Shown in pieces: positions 34,795 through 43,010 of a stretch of 64,000 bases of DNA. The position numbers and the translations under genes were made by a program. The notes beneath the pieces were generated by a model. That model was not told the DNA's origin. It made no database searches and worked only from the letters and a program-made list of their open reading frames with translations. Within the stretch, counting starts at the first letter, position 1. The number at the start of each line of letters is the position of its first letter. Source of the DNA: Massiliimalia massiliensis (GTDB lineage Bacteria > Bacillota > Clostridia > Oscillospirales > Ruminococcaceae); contig NZ_FUHT01000004.1 of assembly GCF_900155615.1 (NCBI RefSeq), positions 1,020,461 through 1,084,460 of the forward strand. Direction: 5' to 3'.

Positions 34795-35799
34795 ATGAAG
34801 CATATCGATATTGCTAGGCAATTAAATATTTCTACAGCTACTGTTTCCAACGCGCTCTCCGGTAAAGGTCGGATGAGTGAGGAGCTTCGAAACAGGATTA
34901 TTCAAATTGCAGAAGCGGGCGGATATGTCCGAAAAAGCAAACCGACTAATACGGGAAAGCGTACCGTCAATATTGTGGTCGAGCAGCTCAGCGTTGATTT
35001 CTGTCACCGCATTCTTACCGGAATGTGCCGGGCGGCCAGAGAACATCAGATCACTCTGCAAATCTACGACATGAGCATTGTCGACTACGGATACGGTATC
35101 TCACCTCCGGAGGAATGGCTGTCAGATTATATCCGCAATTTTCTGAAAAATGTTGACAATTCAGCTCTGGGAATGCTCTATGTTTCCCAATATACGCGGG
35201 ATGTCTCCGGCATCCTTCCCAAGCTCCCCTATCCAGTCGTGTACGCCTATTGCTGTCCTGATGACGCCAGTATCTCCGTCAATATTGACGACGAGCAGGG
35301 CGCATATCTCGCCACCTCGCATCTGCTGGAAAAAGGCTGTCAGTCTCCCGCTATGATCTGTGGCCCAATTAACAATATCCCGACCAGCAACCGGTACATC
35401 GGTTATCAGCGAGCAATTATTGACCATGGTTTGACATTAGATCCCACCATGATCTGTATCAAGGATTGGGGAATCGATGACGGATACCGGGCGATGAAGG
35501 AGCTTATTGGCTCCGGAAAGATTCCCGATGCAATTTTTGCGCATAACGACCACCTTGCTTTAGGGGCAATACGGGCGGCGACGGAAGCAGGAATCAAGGT
35601 TCCTGATCAGCTTTCAGTGGTCGGAATTGACAATATTTTCTCAGCCTATACTACACCCGCAATCACTACCATTGCTCCTCCATTCGAAGAACTGGGCAAT
35701 ACGGCGTTTGAAACATTGCTGCAGATATCCTCCGGAGTGCTTCCCGTAAACAAAAAGCGCCTGCTCCCCTGTTCCTTAATCCTGCGGGACTCCGGCTGA
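34795..35799 (+). CDS. LacI-family transcriptional regulator
   Basis: A 334-residue repressor. The N-terminal helix-turn-helix reads IDIARQLNISTATVSNALSGKGRMS, followed by the hinge and a periplasmic-binding-protein-like effector domain. VVGIDNIFSAYTTPAITTIAPP is the standard LacI block near the C-terminus. ATG at 34795 fits the family N-terminus; the frame opens upstream at 34744. Divergence from the GH127 gene and shared repeat boxes suggest it controls arabinoside use. Confidence 0.92.
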   Translation: MKHIDIARQLNISTATVSNALSGKGRMSEELRNRIIQIAEAGGYVRKSKPTNTGKRTVNIVVEQLSVDFCHRILTGMCRAAREHQITLQIYDMSIVDYGYGISPPEEWLSDYIRNFLKNVDNSALGMLYVSQYTRDVSGILPKLPYPVVYAYCCPDDASISVNIDDEQGAYLATSHLLEKGCQSPAMICGPINNIPTSNRYIGYQRAIIDHGLTLDPTMICIKDWGIDDGYRAMKELIGSGKIPDAIFAHNDHLALGAIRAATEAGIKVPDQLSVVGIDNIFSAYTTPAITTIAPPFEELGNTAFETLLQISSGVLPVNKKRLLPCSLILRDSG

Positions 35800-35823
35800 T
35801 TATTTAATTCATACTTTTACAGA

Positions 35824-35870
35824 AAAAAGAAGTCTTTAAATCCCTTTAATGGATTTAAAGACTTCTTTTT
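35824..35870. terminator. Terminator between LacI gene and tRNA-Cys (bidirectional)
   Basis: Long stem (35824-35843 / 35851-35870, AAAAAGAAGTCTTTAAATCC and its complement) with a 7-base loop. It ends the LacI transcript on + and, through its A-rich left arm, the tRNA transcript on -. Confidence 0.9.
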
Positions 35871-35943
35871 GGAGGCGCCACCCAGATTTGAACTGGGGGT
35901 GAAGGAGTTGCAGTCCTCTGCCTTACCACTTGGCTATGGCGCC
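35870..35943 (-). tRNA. tRNA-Cys (GCA)
   Basis: Complete cloverleaf on the - strand with acceptor GGCGCCA/TGGCGCC, anticodon loop CTGCAAC, T-loop TTCAAAT, discriminator T and encoded CCA. The U-CCA end matches the UGGA of the T-box upstream of cysE in this window. Confidence 0.97.
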
Positions 35944-35952
35944 ATATGAAAT

Positions 35953-36028
35953 TGGAGCAGGTTACGAGGCTCGAACTCGCTACCTCCACCTTGGCAAGGT
36001 GGCGCTCTACCAGATGAGCTAAACCTGC
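35953..36028 (-). tRNA. tRNA-Gly (GCC)
   Basis: Cloverleaf on the - strand with acceptor GCAGGTT/AACCTGC, anticodon loop TTGCCAA, T-loop TTCGAGC and encoded CCA. It is upstream of tRNA-Cys in the same two-gene transcript. Confidence 0.97.
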
Positions 36029-36083
36029 GTAATCAAAGCTGCCCGCCGAATCGAAGCTTTCATTTCTTTCAGCGACGGTTTAT

Positions 36084-36112
36084 ATTATACTATAAACCAA
36101 CAGCTTTGTCAA
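36084..36112 (-). promoter_or_regulatory. Promoter of the tRNA-Gly/Cys unit
   Basis: Perfect TTGACA (36107-36112) and TATAAT (36084-36089) on the - strand, spacer 17, located directly after the Hsp33 gene. Confidence 0.85.
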
Positions 36113-36120
36113 TAGAATTT

Positions 36121-37005
36121 TTATTTTTTCTTTGCGTTCCGGATCATTTTTTTCAAATCCTGCCTGGTGAAGTAGTAGTTCTTATTGCAGAAATGGCAGC
36201 TAACCTCCACCCGCTCCTGCTCCGCTTCCATTTGCTCCAGCTCAGCAGCTCCCAGGCTTAACAGCGCCCTTTCTACCCTTTCGCGGCTACAATCACATTT
36301 ATATGCAGCATCAAAGCGATCCAGAACTTCCGGCTGAAGTCCATGCAGCAGCTTCTCACATACTTCCTCCGGTGTGATTCCGTCTGCATACATGGAAGAA
36401 ACCGGCGGCAATGTCTTGAGATTTGCTTCAATCACATCAATACAGGCTTCGTCTGCAAACGGCAGAAGCTGTACCAAATAACCGCCCGCAGCCTTGACTG
36501 TCAGGTCAGGATTTACTAAAACGCCCAGGCCGCACACGGTCGGCGTCTGTTCGCTGACTGCATAATACTGTGTAATATCTTCCGCAATCTCGCCCGATAC
36601 AATTGGAATCTGCCCGGAATACGGTTCTTTTAATCCAATATCCTTGATTACGCTCAGGGTTCCGTCTGTTCCGACAGCACCCTTCACGTCAAGTTTTCCA
36701 TATTGGTTCAGTGGAATCTCTACAACGGGGTTCGACACATAGGATTTCACATTTCCCTTACTGTCTGCCACAGCAATCAGCACACCGGTCGCGCCGTGCC
36801 CATCCATCCTCAGCGTCAGGGAATCCGTACTGTTTTTCAGCATCGCTCCCATCATGGAAGCGGCTGTCGTCAGCCTCCCAAGCGCAGCCGTCACCACTGC
36901 AGAGGTATTATGAATCTGCTCCATCTCCGCAATCATATCAGTCGAGTCAACTGCACAGGCCATCACCGAACCGTCTGACGAAAGCGTTCTTACGATTTTT
37001 GCCAT
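36121..37005 (-). CDS. hslO: Redox-regulated chaperone Hsp33
   Basis: A holdase chaperone activated by oxidation in the cytoplasm. The protein has about 294 residues. The N-terminal domain contains GRLTTAASMMGAMLK and the C-terminal redox switch has the zinc cysteines in CDCSRE (CxC) and CHFC (CxxC). ATG at 37005 gives the family start (MAKIVRTLSSDGSV). A GTG at 37026 that overlaps the stop of the preceding gene is an alternative that would couple translation. It forms a unit with the methyltransferase and YerC-like genes. Confidence 0.93.
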   Translation of the reverse strand: MAKIVRTLSSDGSVMACAVDSTDMIAEMEQIHNTSAVVTAALGRLTTAASMMGAMLKNSTDSLTLRMDGHGATGVLIAVADSKGNVKSYVSNPVVEIPLNQYGKLDVKGAVGTDGTLSVIKDIGLKEPYSGQIPIVSGEIAEDITQYYAVSEQTPTVCGLGVLVNPDLTVKAAGGYLVQLLPFADEACIDVIEANLKTLPPVSSMYADGITPEEVCEKLLHGLQPEVLDRFDAAYKCDCSRERVERALLSLGAAELEQMEAEQERVEVSCHFCNKNYYFTRQDLKKMIRNAKKK

Positions 37006-37022
37006 CCTTTTGTTTCTTCCTT

Positions 37023-37799
37023 TCACTCAGCCTTCCGATTTTTACAGAACCGGTTTTTACAGACATAAATTGCCCGTTGGGTTGTTTCTGCCGGCAGTTC
37101 AAAGGTATCGTCACCGTAAACAGCGACGATATCCATGTCCGCGGCGTCCAGCATCCCTTTGAGCTGTTCATGGGAATACGCCCGCTCCTTAAACTCCTCC
37201 TGATACCGGTCATAGCAGTCACCATCCGGGTCATATTCAAATAAATCCAGCGTAATGTGAACCAGATTATCCTGCTCCAGTTGGTTTTGCCATACACAGT
37301 AAATATCATCCAGATCATAAACAAAGGTCTGGTTTGCCAATACATGTTGATGCTTATAAACAGTATTGACGTCAAAAACAAATAAGCCGTCCTCATTTAA
37401 AAACAGGGAGACGCGCTGAAAAATCTGCTGGACAGTTTCCCTCTCCGTTACATGGTTCAGGCTGTCCAACGCGCATAATACAATATCCACTGTCCCATAG
37501 AGATCCAGCTCCTGCATGGGCTGACAGAGATACAGCACATCACTGCCGTTTTCCAGCTTTTTTTCCTGCGCCATCTGCAGCATTTCCTCGGAGGCGTCTA
37601 CCCCGATTACCTCATAGTCAAGGCGTGCGAAATACTCGCTCAAAGAGCCTGTCCCACACGCCAAATCAACTAATATTCCCTTTGTTTTCCCCTGCTGGAG
37701 CATGATCTCATGGAAATAGGCCCCACGTTTCTGATAATCGATATTCTGCGTTAAAGAATCATAGCTATACGCAAACTGGCCATAGCCGAACTCACTCAT
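37023..37799 (-). CDS. Class I SAM-dependent methyltransferase
   Basis: A 258-residue protein with a Rossmann-type methyltransferase core. LVDLACGTGSLSEYF is motif I, GVDASEEMLQMAQEK follows, and DIVLCALDSLNHV is motif IV. The substrate is unknown; a small molecule is more likely than RNA given the general Methyltransf_25-type sequence. It overlaps the YerC-like gene by eight bases upstream and abuts Hsp33 downstream, forming a three-gene unit. Confidence 0.85.
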   Translation of the reverse strand: MSEFGYGQFAYSYDSLTQNIDYQKRGAYFHEIMLQQGKTKGILVDLACGTGSLSEYFARLDYEVIGVDASEEMLQMAQEKKLENGSDVLYLCQPMQELDLYGTVDIVLCALDSLNHVTERETVQQIFQRVSLFLNEDGLFVFDVNTVYKHQHVLANQTFVYDLDDIYCVWQNQLEQDNLVHITLDLFEYDPDGDCYDRYQEEFKERAYSHEQLKGMLDAADMDIVAVYGDDTFELPAETTQRAIYVCKNRFCKNRKAE

Positions 37800-38085
37800 C
37801 TTTTTTCATCCTGTCAAACACAATGCTGTATCCGTCAGAACCATAATTTAGCGAACGGTTCACCCGGCTGATCGTCGCTGTGCTGGCACCGGTTTCTGAT
37901 ACAATATCGCTGTACACGCGATTCTCGCTTAGCATCTTTGCAACCTGAATCCGCTGCGCCATTGCTTTGAGTTCCGGTACGGTACATAAATCTTCAAAGA
38001 ATTTATAGCAATCATCCATCGTTTCCAAGGCTAAAACCGCCTGGAATAAAAATTCCACATTCATTTCTTTTAATTTAGGATTCAA
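37792..38085 (-). CDS. YerC/YecD-family TrpR-like regulator
   Basis: A protein of about 97 residues. CYKFFEDLCTVPELKAMAQRIQVAKML and GASTATISRVNRSLNYGSDGY match the TrpR-related YerC family, with the helix-turn-helix in the second block. Its ligand is not known; the Trp-repressor fold suggests a small molecule. TTG at 38085 has AGGTGG about nine bases upstream; the frame also allows TTG at 38094. It is the first gene of the unit with the methyltransferase and Hsp33. Confidence 0.85.
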   Translation of the reverse strand: MNPKLKEMNVEFLFQAVLALETMDDCYKFFEDLCTVPELKAMAQRIQVAKMLSENRVYSDIVSETGASTATISRVNRSLNYGSDGYSIVFDRMKKDE

Positions 38086-38171
38086 TGTGCTCAATCCACC
38101 TATCTGTAACGAAATTTTATATCATATAGTTTAACATATTAAAGCGTGAATGTAAACCACTTTTCTGAAAA

Positions 38172-38795
38172 TTATTTGTGAAGAAAGCTTTTTACGCGGT
38201 TAAAGGATTCCTCTGTCGCAATCAGGTACCAGATATCTCCTTCCTTCAGCGTTGCATACGATCCAGGGGATAGGATCAATCGGTCATTTCGTTTGATTGC
38301 GATAATCGTCGCCATAGTATTCTGCCAAAAATTGATTTCACTGGCTGTTTTCCCCAGATATTTCATATCCCTGGTAATCACCAGTTCAAAAGGGATGAAT
38401 GGATTCACATTCCGGAAACGTTCAGTGCTGTCAATCAGGTCATTGACCTTTTCCTTCAGCAGCCTTTCCTGCTCCTGATGCTGATGAAGCAGATCGAGCA
38501 GCTCCTTTTTCAAGCTATTCAAATTATAGATATTGCTGTATTTCTCCTGGAACCCCCTTGCCTTCTCTGCAGAAGCCACCTCAATCCCAATTCCCTGGTG
38601 GATCGTTACAATCCCGACATCCTCGAGGATATAGACCGCCTTGCGGATCGTTTCAGGTGAAACATTATAGTAGCTGGCCAAGGTGGAGCGTCCCCTGATC
38701 CGTTCCTTTTCCTGGTATTTTCCGGAAGCAATCTTTGCCGCCAGATCAACGGCAATCTGCTGATACACAGGGCTTTCAATCCGTGTCCTACTCAT
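38172..38795 (-). CDS. BusR-like GntR regulator with RCK_C domain
   Basis: A 207-residue protein. A GntR winged helix-turn-helix (about 1-75, RGRSTLASYYNVSPETIRKAVYILE) is followed by a coiled coil (about 95-125, rich in Glu/Lys/Gln) and a TrkA_C/RCK_C domain (about 130-205, with ITRDMKYLGKTASEINFW and LILSPGSYATLKEGDIWYLIA). This is the architecture and length of BusR, the c-di-AMP-dependent repressor of betaine uptake in Lactococcus and Streptococcus. No osmolyte transporter is adjacent, so the target must be elsewhere. ATG at 38795 follows GGAGAA. Confidence 0.85.
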   Translation of the reverse strand: MSRTRIESPVYQQIAVDLAAKIASGKYQEKERIRGRSTLASYYNVSPETIRKAVYILEDVGIVTIHQGIGIEVASAEKARGFQEKYSNIYNLNSLKKELLDLLHQHQEQERLLKEKVNDLIDSTERFRNVNPFIPFELVITRDMKYLGKTASEINFWQNTMATIIAIKRNDRLILSPGSYATLKEGDIWYLIATEESFNRVKSFLHK

Positions 38796-38834
38796 ATCTG
38801 TTCTCCGTTCTTGATCATCGAGCCATTTTTTTCT

Positions 38835-38863
38835 ATTATATCTGCTTCTATCCGGAAATTCAA
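38835..38863 (-). promoter_or_regulatory. Promoter of the BusR-like gene
   Basis: TTGAAT (38858-38863) and TATAAT (38835-38840) on the - strand, spacer 17. Confidence 0.7.
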
Positions 38864-38888
38864 GGTCATTCGATAAAAAAGGTTCTAT

Positions 38889-38933
38889 CGGTTCACACCG
38901 GAGTAAAAAAGACACCCCGGTTCACACCGGAGT
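38889..38933. repeat. 16-base direct repeat (CGGTTCACACCGGAGT), two copies
   Basis: Identical copies lie at 38889-38904 and 38918-38933, 29 bases apart. The second is part of the ferredoxin terminator; the first lies between that terminator and the BusR-like promoter. Each contains a CCGGTGTGAACCG-type inverted repeat. Confidence 0.75.
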
Positions 38934-38938
38934 GTCTT
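38906..38938 (-). terminator. Terminator of the ferredoxin gene
   Basis: AAAGACAC / GTGTCTTT plus an inner CCGG/CCGG stem, followed on the - strand by TTTTTTAC. Confidence 0.85.
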
Positions 38939-38976
38939 TCCACGTTATGTTAATGCTTAATCTTCCACATATGGAA

Positions 38977-39147
38977 TTATTCTGCGTGCGGTGCACCTAC
39001 CGGACATTCGCCTTCGCAAGCTCCACATTCGATACAAGTGTCAGCATCAATAACATATTTGTCGTCACCAGCAGAAATTGCGCTTACAGGACATGCAGCT
39101 TCACAAGCTCCACAGCTGATGCATTCATCAGAAATAACATATGCCAT
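38977..39147 (-). CDS. 2[4Fe-4S] ferredoxin
   Basis: A 56-residue clostridial-type ferredoxin. Two cluster motifs are visible: CISCGACEAACP (CxxCxxCxxxCP) and CIECGACEGECP. It carries low-potential electrons in the cytoplasm. A perfect AAGGAGGTG site lies ten bases before the ATG, and consensus-like promoter and terminator mark it as a strongly expressed single gene. Confidence 0.96.
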   Translation of the reverse strand: MAYVISDECISCGACEAACPVSAISAGDDKYVIDADTCIECGACEGECPVGAPHAE

Positions 39148-39180
39148 TGGTCAATACACCTCCTTAATTTTCTACCTCAT

Positions 39181-39209
39181 ATTGTATCACAAACATTCCC
39201 ATCTTTCAA
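39181..39209 (-). promoter_or_regulatory. Promoter of the ferredoxin gene
   Basis: TTGAAA (39204-39209) and TACAAT (39181-39186) on the - strand, spacer 17. Confidence 0.75.
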
Positions 39210-39259
39210 TACTAAAATGATGGAAATTATCCATTTTAACAAATTGTCCCAGAAAAGTT

Positions 39260-40129
39260 CTATTTATCTTCTAATTCTTTTAACGCAGCAATTTCATCCC
39301 GGTTCACACGGATGTGGGCGTCCCGCACCAGAACTACGTCATCCCGATGAAACGATCTCGGCGCCGCGTCCGGTTTGTCATCCAGCCGCACCTTCAGCGC
39401 TCCGGTTAATACATTGACCTCTATCACGCGTCCCCGGCCGTCCGGCGTTTTGACCACAGCGCCTGCCTTCGGCGTAATAGAAAGCAGCTCGTCGTAAACA
39501 TTCTGCTCGTATTTCAGGCAGCACATCAATCTCCCGCAGGTACCGGAAATTTTCGTCGGGCTCAGGGACAGGCTCTGCTCCTTGGCCATTTTAATTGATA
39601 CCGGCTGAAATTCCCCCAGGAAGGAGGAACAGCAGAACGGCCGCCCGCAGATTCCGAGTCCGCCAAGCATTTTAGACTCATCCCGCACACCGATCTGGCG
39701 CAGTTCAATTCTTGTCTTGAATACACCGGCCAAATCCTTTACCAAATCCCGGAAATCCACCCTTCCGTCGGCGGTAAAGTAAAACAGGATTTTATTATTA
39801 TCAAAGGTATATTCTACCTCAACCAGCTTCATATTCAATTTGTGCTTTTCAATCTTGCTGACGCAGATATCGAAGGCTTTTTTCTCTTTAATTTTATTAT
39901 TTTCTACCGTTTTGAGGTCTTCCTTGGTTGCAAGCCGAACCACTGCTTTGAGCGGGGAGATAATCTCTTTATCCTCCACCATACGGTTAGCAATGGCCAC
40001 TTCTCCGCATTCCAACCCACGCGCGGTTTCTACAATAACATGCTCCCCAACCTGTGCCTTTTTGCCGTTCGGGGCAAAATAGTATACCTTTCCTACGCTT
40101 TTAAACCTTACACCAATAACTTCGGTCAT
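39260..40129 (-). CDS. ricT: PSP1-domain protein RicT (YaaT)
   Basis: A protein of about 289 residues. The PSP1 domain is in the first half (VGVRF-like opening, GLECGEVAIAN), with the conserved cysteine-rich segment GGLGICGRPFCCSSFLGEF and SGTCGRLMCCLKYE. In B. subtilis RicT works with RicA and RicF, binds Fe-S clusters and affects RNase Y, sporulation and competence. ATG at 40129 has GGAGG five bases upstream. It is the last gene of the decarboxylase-darA-holB-ricT unit, as in Bacillus. Confidence 0.92.
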   Translation of the reverse strand: MTEVIGVRFKSVGKVYYFAPNGKKAQVGEHVIVETARGLECGEVAIANRMVEDKEIISPLKAVVRLATKEDLKTVENNKIKEKKAFDICVSKIEKHKLNMKLVEVEYTFDNNKILFYFTADGRVDFRDLVKDLAGVFKTRIELRQIGVRDESKMLGGLGICGRPFCCSSFLGEFQPVSIKMAKEQSLSLSPTKISGTCGRLMCCLKYEQNVYDELLSITPKAGAVVKTPDGRGRVIEVNVLTGALKVRLDDKPDAAPRSFHRDDVVLVRDAHIRVNRDEIAALKELEDK

Positions 40130-40187
40130 TCTATCCTCCAAAAATAGTGCGGCACAGAATTTTCCTATGCCGCCCAGTTTCCATGTA

Positions 40188-41138
40188 TTATGCTATAATT
40201 TTCCGCATCTCTGAACAACAATATGCGCTGACCAAGCTTCCATTTGCATTGGTCGACAGCTTTTCCCGGATTTCCTCCGTCAGGCCAATCAAGGCGATTA
40301 GCTGTCGTTTTTGCAGACAGGCCTGAATAGCCCGGGCCTGCTTCCCGCTTCGTCCCAGCAAAGCCTGCCGAAGCACCTGGAGAAATTCTCCCAGAAGCTG
40401 TACCTGCTTTGCTTTATCCTTTTCATAAACGGCCAGCGCCTTTAACAGGTCGTATTCCCGTTTTGCCGAAACTGCAGAACAAAGCAGCTCCAGCGTCCCT
40501 GATATTTCAGAAAGCTCCGGTAACGAAAGCCGTTTTTCCGCTTTGCCAAGATTTCCACCGCTCGCTTGGGCAGCGCGCAGGCACTCCTCCAACGGCGTTT
40601 CCGGAAACCGTTTCCTGAGCCAAAGAGCTGCAGATTCCTCCGGTACCGGATACAGCTCTACCGGAGACACCCTCGACACCACCGTTTCCGGCAATTGGTC
40701 AAGATGCTCTGCTGTCAATATAAAAATAGTATGAAGGGACGGCTCCTCCAGCGTTTTGAGAAACGCATTAAAGGCCTCCTCAGTCATATGCTGAATATTT
40801 GCAATCAGATAGATTTTCAGCTCTCCGTCATTGGGCTTAACCACACAATCCTTCCGGATTTCCCGAATGGATTCCACATGGATGGAGCCGCGCTTTTCCC
40901 CAATCAGGATTTTCAAATCAGGATGCACCTGATTCTCTACCTTTTTACAAGACCGGCAAACGCCGCATGGCCGTCCACTCCGGGCTGTGCAGAGGAAGGC
41001 TTTTGCAAACAGCATGGCAAAAGTCCGCTTTCCCAAGCCCTCTTCCCCGTAAATGAGATAAGCATGATGATTAGCCCCTTTCACCGCGTGCTTCAGCACC
41101 GTCATAGCGGATTCATTGCCGGCAAATAAACTGCTCAT
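40188..41138 (-). CDS. holB: DNA polymerase III delta' subunit
   Basis: A clamp-loader subunit that helps load the sliding clamp. The 316-residue protein has a P-loop-like GEEGLGKRTFA, the zinc-binding cysteines CGVCRSC with an upstream Cys, and the conserved NAFLKTLEEPSLHTIFIL and SRVSPVEL (SRC-like) blocks. Its start codon abuts the darA stop codon, so the two are coupled. Confidence 0.92.
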   Translation of the reverse strand: MSSLFAGNESAMTVLKHAVKGANHHAYLIYGEEGLGKRTFAMLFAKAFLCTARSGRPCGVCRSCKKVENQVHPDLKILIGEKRGSIHVESIREIRKDCVVKPNDGELKIYLIANIQHMTEEAFNAFLKTLEEPSLHTIFILTAEHLDQLPETVVSRVSPVELYPVPEESAALWLRKRFPETPLEECLRAAQASGGNLGKAEKRLSLPELSEISGTLELLCSAVSAKREYDLLKALAVYEKDKAKQVQLLGEFLQVLRQALLGRSGKQARAIQACLQKRQLIALIGLTEEIREKLSTNANGSLVSAYCCSEMRKIIA

Positions 41139-41462
41139 CTAGATTTTTTCAAATCTCTCGACATTAGTGACAAAAATGGTCGCGCCGCCAACGGTCACTT
41201 CTACCGGGAACGGAGTATAGGAGCCCAACCCATAAGTCGCTGAGGACGGTACCATCTGTTTTCTCTTTTTGCTGTTCGCCTTGATAACGTCGATCGCTTC
41301 TTCCACCTTGTCGTCATCGGTACAGATCATAAAGGTCGTGTTCCCGGACATGAGGAAACCGCCTGTACTTGCCAGCTTGGTGGCAAAAAAGCCGCTCTTG
41401 GTCAGTTGTTTGGAAACAACTGTACTGTCGTCGTCGCTAACAATCGCATAAATTAATTTCAT
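41139..41462 (-). CDS. darA: Cyclic di-AMP receptor DarA/PstA (YaaQ)
   Basis: A 107-residue PII-like protein. MKLIYAIVSDDDSTVVSKQL, the loop GGFLMSGNTTFMI and the C-terminal GGATIFVTNVERFE are the DarA/PstA signature and contain the c-di-AMP contacts (Gly and Thr/Asn loops). In B. subtilis, S. aureus and Listeria the homologue binds c-di-AMP, but its output is unresolved. It lies between the decarboxylase and holB; tmk and yaaR, present in Bacillus at this place, are missing. Confidence 0.93.
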   Translation of the reverse strand: MKLIYAIVSDDDSTVVSKQLTKSGFFATKLASTGGFLMSGNTTFMICTDDDKVEEAIDVIKANSKKRKQMVPSSATYGLGSYTPFPVEVTVGGATIFVTNVERFEKI

Positions 41463-41495
41463 AACCGTTACCCCCTATGGATTCAATTTCTATTA

Positions 41496-42833
41496 TCATT
41501 TTAACACTTTTAGCGTGAAATTTCCACTCTTTTTACAAATATTTTTTATTTGTTCATGAATCCGCTCCCCGGCTGTCACGACCGGTACACCAGGCGGACA
41601 GGCGGCAACTGTCTGCGCGCTGACCCTTCCCACAGCCAGGTCAGCCGGCACAGACTCCCAGGGCAGTCGTGCTGCCTGAAAAGCAGGCATCACTGCCTCA
41701 GGCAGGCAGTAAGGTGTATCCTCCCATGTGATCGGCCTGCCGGGCGTAATCTTCTTCAGCGCTTCAGACAGCCGGTTCCAGTCACGCTGGGTCAAAAACG
41801 GCGTCGCCATCAAAACCACATAATACGGATTTGCATATTCCGGCTCTATTCCGGATTGCCGGAGCTTGGCGGCAAGCTCCAGCCCGTCCCAGCCTGTCCG
41901 CCCCGCGTCGATAGTCAGCTTCGCATAATCCGCTTGATTGTCAAGGCAGGCGATCCCCTTCTGCTTCATCAGCCGGCGCATTTCCATCATCTCACCGCGC
42001 AGCCTCTCATAGCCGCGCGGCGCTTCTTCCGCCAGATAGCGGTTGGCCAGGTCCAGGGAGGCAAGAATCAAATAAGAGGGACTGGAGGAGGAAAACAGCG
42101 CCATCCGTTCCTTGGCATCCTGCTTTGTCCACGGGCAGTTTTCCCCCAAATGGAGATATGCTCCGCCTGTCAGCACAGGCAGCGTTTTATGTGCGCTGTC
42201 GCAGCATACAGCAGCGCCCTGCTTAATCGGATGAGTTTCTCCCAGCGTCAAATAAGCGCCATGAGCATTGTCACAGCAAAGCGGAACGCCGTGCTTTTTA
42301 CATACCCCTGCAATCGCGTTAATATCTGCTGTATTGCCCAGGTAATCGGGCGAGGTAAGATAGACCGCAGCCGCCTTCGGACAATCACACAGGGCCCGCT
42401 CAACCTGATCCGGCGTAACCGCACCGCAGATCCCATACGGATCAGTATGAGAGGGCAATACCCACCGGACGTTTATCCTCAGCAGCAGACAGGCGTTGTA
42501 AAAAGCCATATGAGCGTTTCTGCCGGCGATTACTGTATCTCCCCGTCCCGAAATGAGCGATACCATAGCCTGGATTCCCAGCGTTGAGCCTTGCGTGCTG
42601 TACAGGGTCGCCCTGCTTCCAAACAGTGTTGCAGCCAGCTCCTCCGATTCTCCGATGATCCCTTCAGCCTGAGCTAATACATCGGCGCCCTCGATTTCGG
42701 TGATGTCATAGCGGCTTACATCTTGAAAAAACGGATCGAACGGATGCCTTCCCTTATGTCCGGGCATAAAGAAACGGGAAATGGTACTGTCAGAAATTTG
42801 CTTGACAAAATCATAAATCGGCGTACTGCTCAT
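41496..42833 (-). CDS. Orn/Lys/Arg decarboxylase family protein (YaaO-like)
   Basis: A 445-residue PLP-dependent fold type I enzyme. The PLP Asp is in CCDNAHGAYL and the Schiff-base Lys in DSAHKTLPVLTGGA. It opens with PIYDFV and FFMPGHKGR, the family start. It lacks the long C-terminal part of the inducible E. coli enzymes and matches the short YaaO/SpeA-type form. Arginine, lysine or ornithine may be the substrate. It heads the darA-holB-ricT unit. ATG at 42833 is preferred; a GTG at 42848 is possible. Confidence 0.88.
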   Translation of the reverse strand: MSSTPIYDFVKQISDSTISRFFMPGHKGRHPFDPFFQDVSRYDITEIEGADVLAQAEGIIGESEELAATLFGSRATLYSTQGSTLGIQAMVSLISGRGDTVIAGRNAHMAFYNACLLLRINVRWVLPSHTDPYGICGAVTPDQVERALCDCPKAAAVYLTSPDYLGNTADINAIAGVCKKHGVPLCCDNAHGAYLTLGETHPIKQGAAVCCDSAHKTLPVLTGGAYLHLGENCPWTKQDAKERMALFSSSSPSYLILASLDLANRYLAEEAPRGYERLRGEMMEMRRLMKQKGIACLDNQADYAKLTIDAGRTGWDGLELAAKLRQSGIEPEYANPYYVVLMATPFLTQRDWNRLSEALKKITPGRPITWEDTPYCLPEAVMPAFQAARLPWESVPADLAVGRVSAQTVAACPPGVPVVTAGERIHEQIKNICKKSGNFTLKVLK

Positions 42834-42937
42834 CTCGCCCGTTCCCACCTTTCAGAAATCTTTTTGCTTATTCTATCATATTCTGCATATTTTGTCATCT
42901 TCCCGCCTAATATAAAGCTGGAATTTACAATTTATAT

Positions 42938-42966
42938 TTGATTTTTCCCAGTCAGACAGATATAAT
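42938..42966 (+). promoter_or_regulatory. Promoter of the VanY-type gene
   Basis: TTGATT (42938-42943) and TATAAT (42961-42966), spacer 17, 44 bases before the start. Confidence 0.7.
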
Positions 42967-43010
42967 AAAATTAAGTATTGTTATTGATTAAAATTCGAAA
43001 GGTTTTACCA

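Noticed and set aside
41550..42587. A 345-codon frame antisense to the decarboxylase gene
   Set aside because: Shadow of the PLP enzyme; composition rich in Arg, His, Pro and Ser typical of antisense translation.
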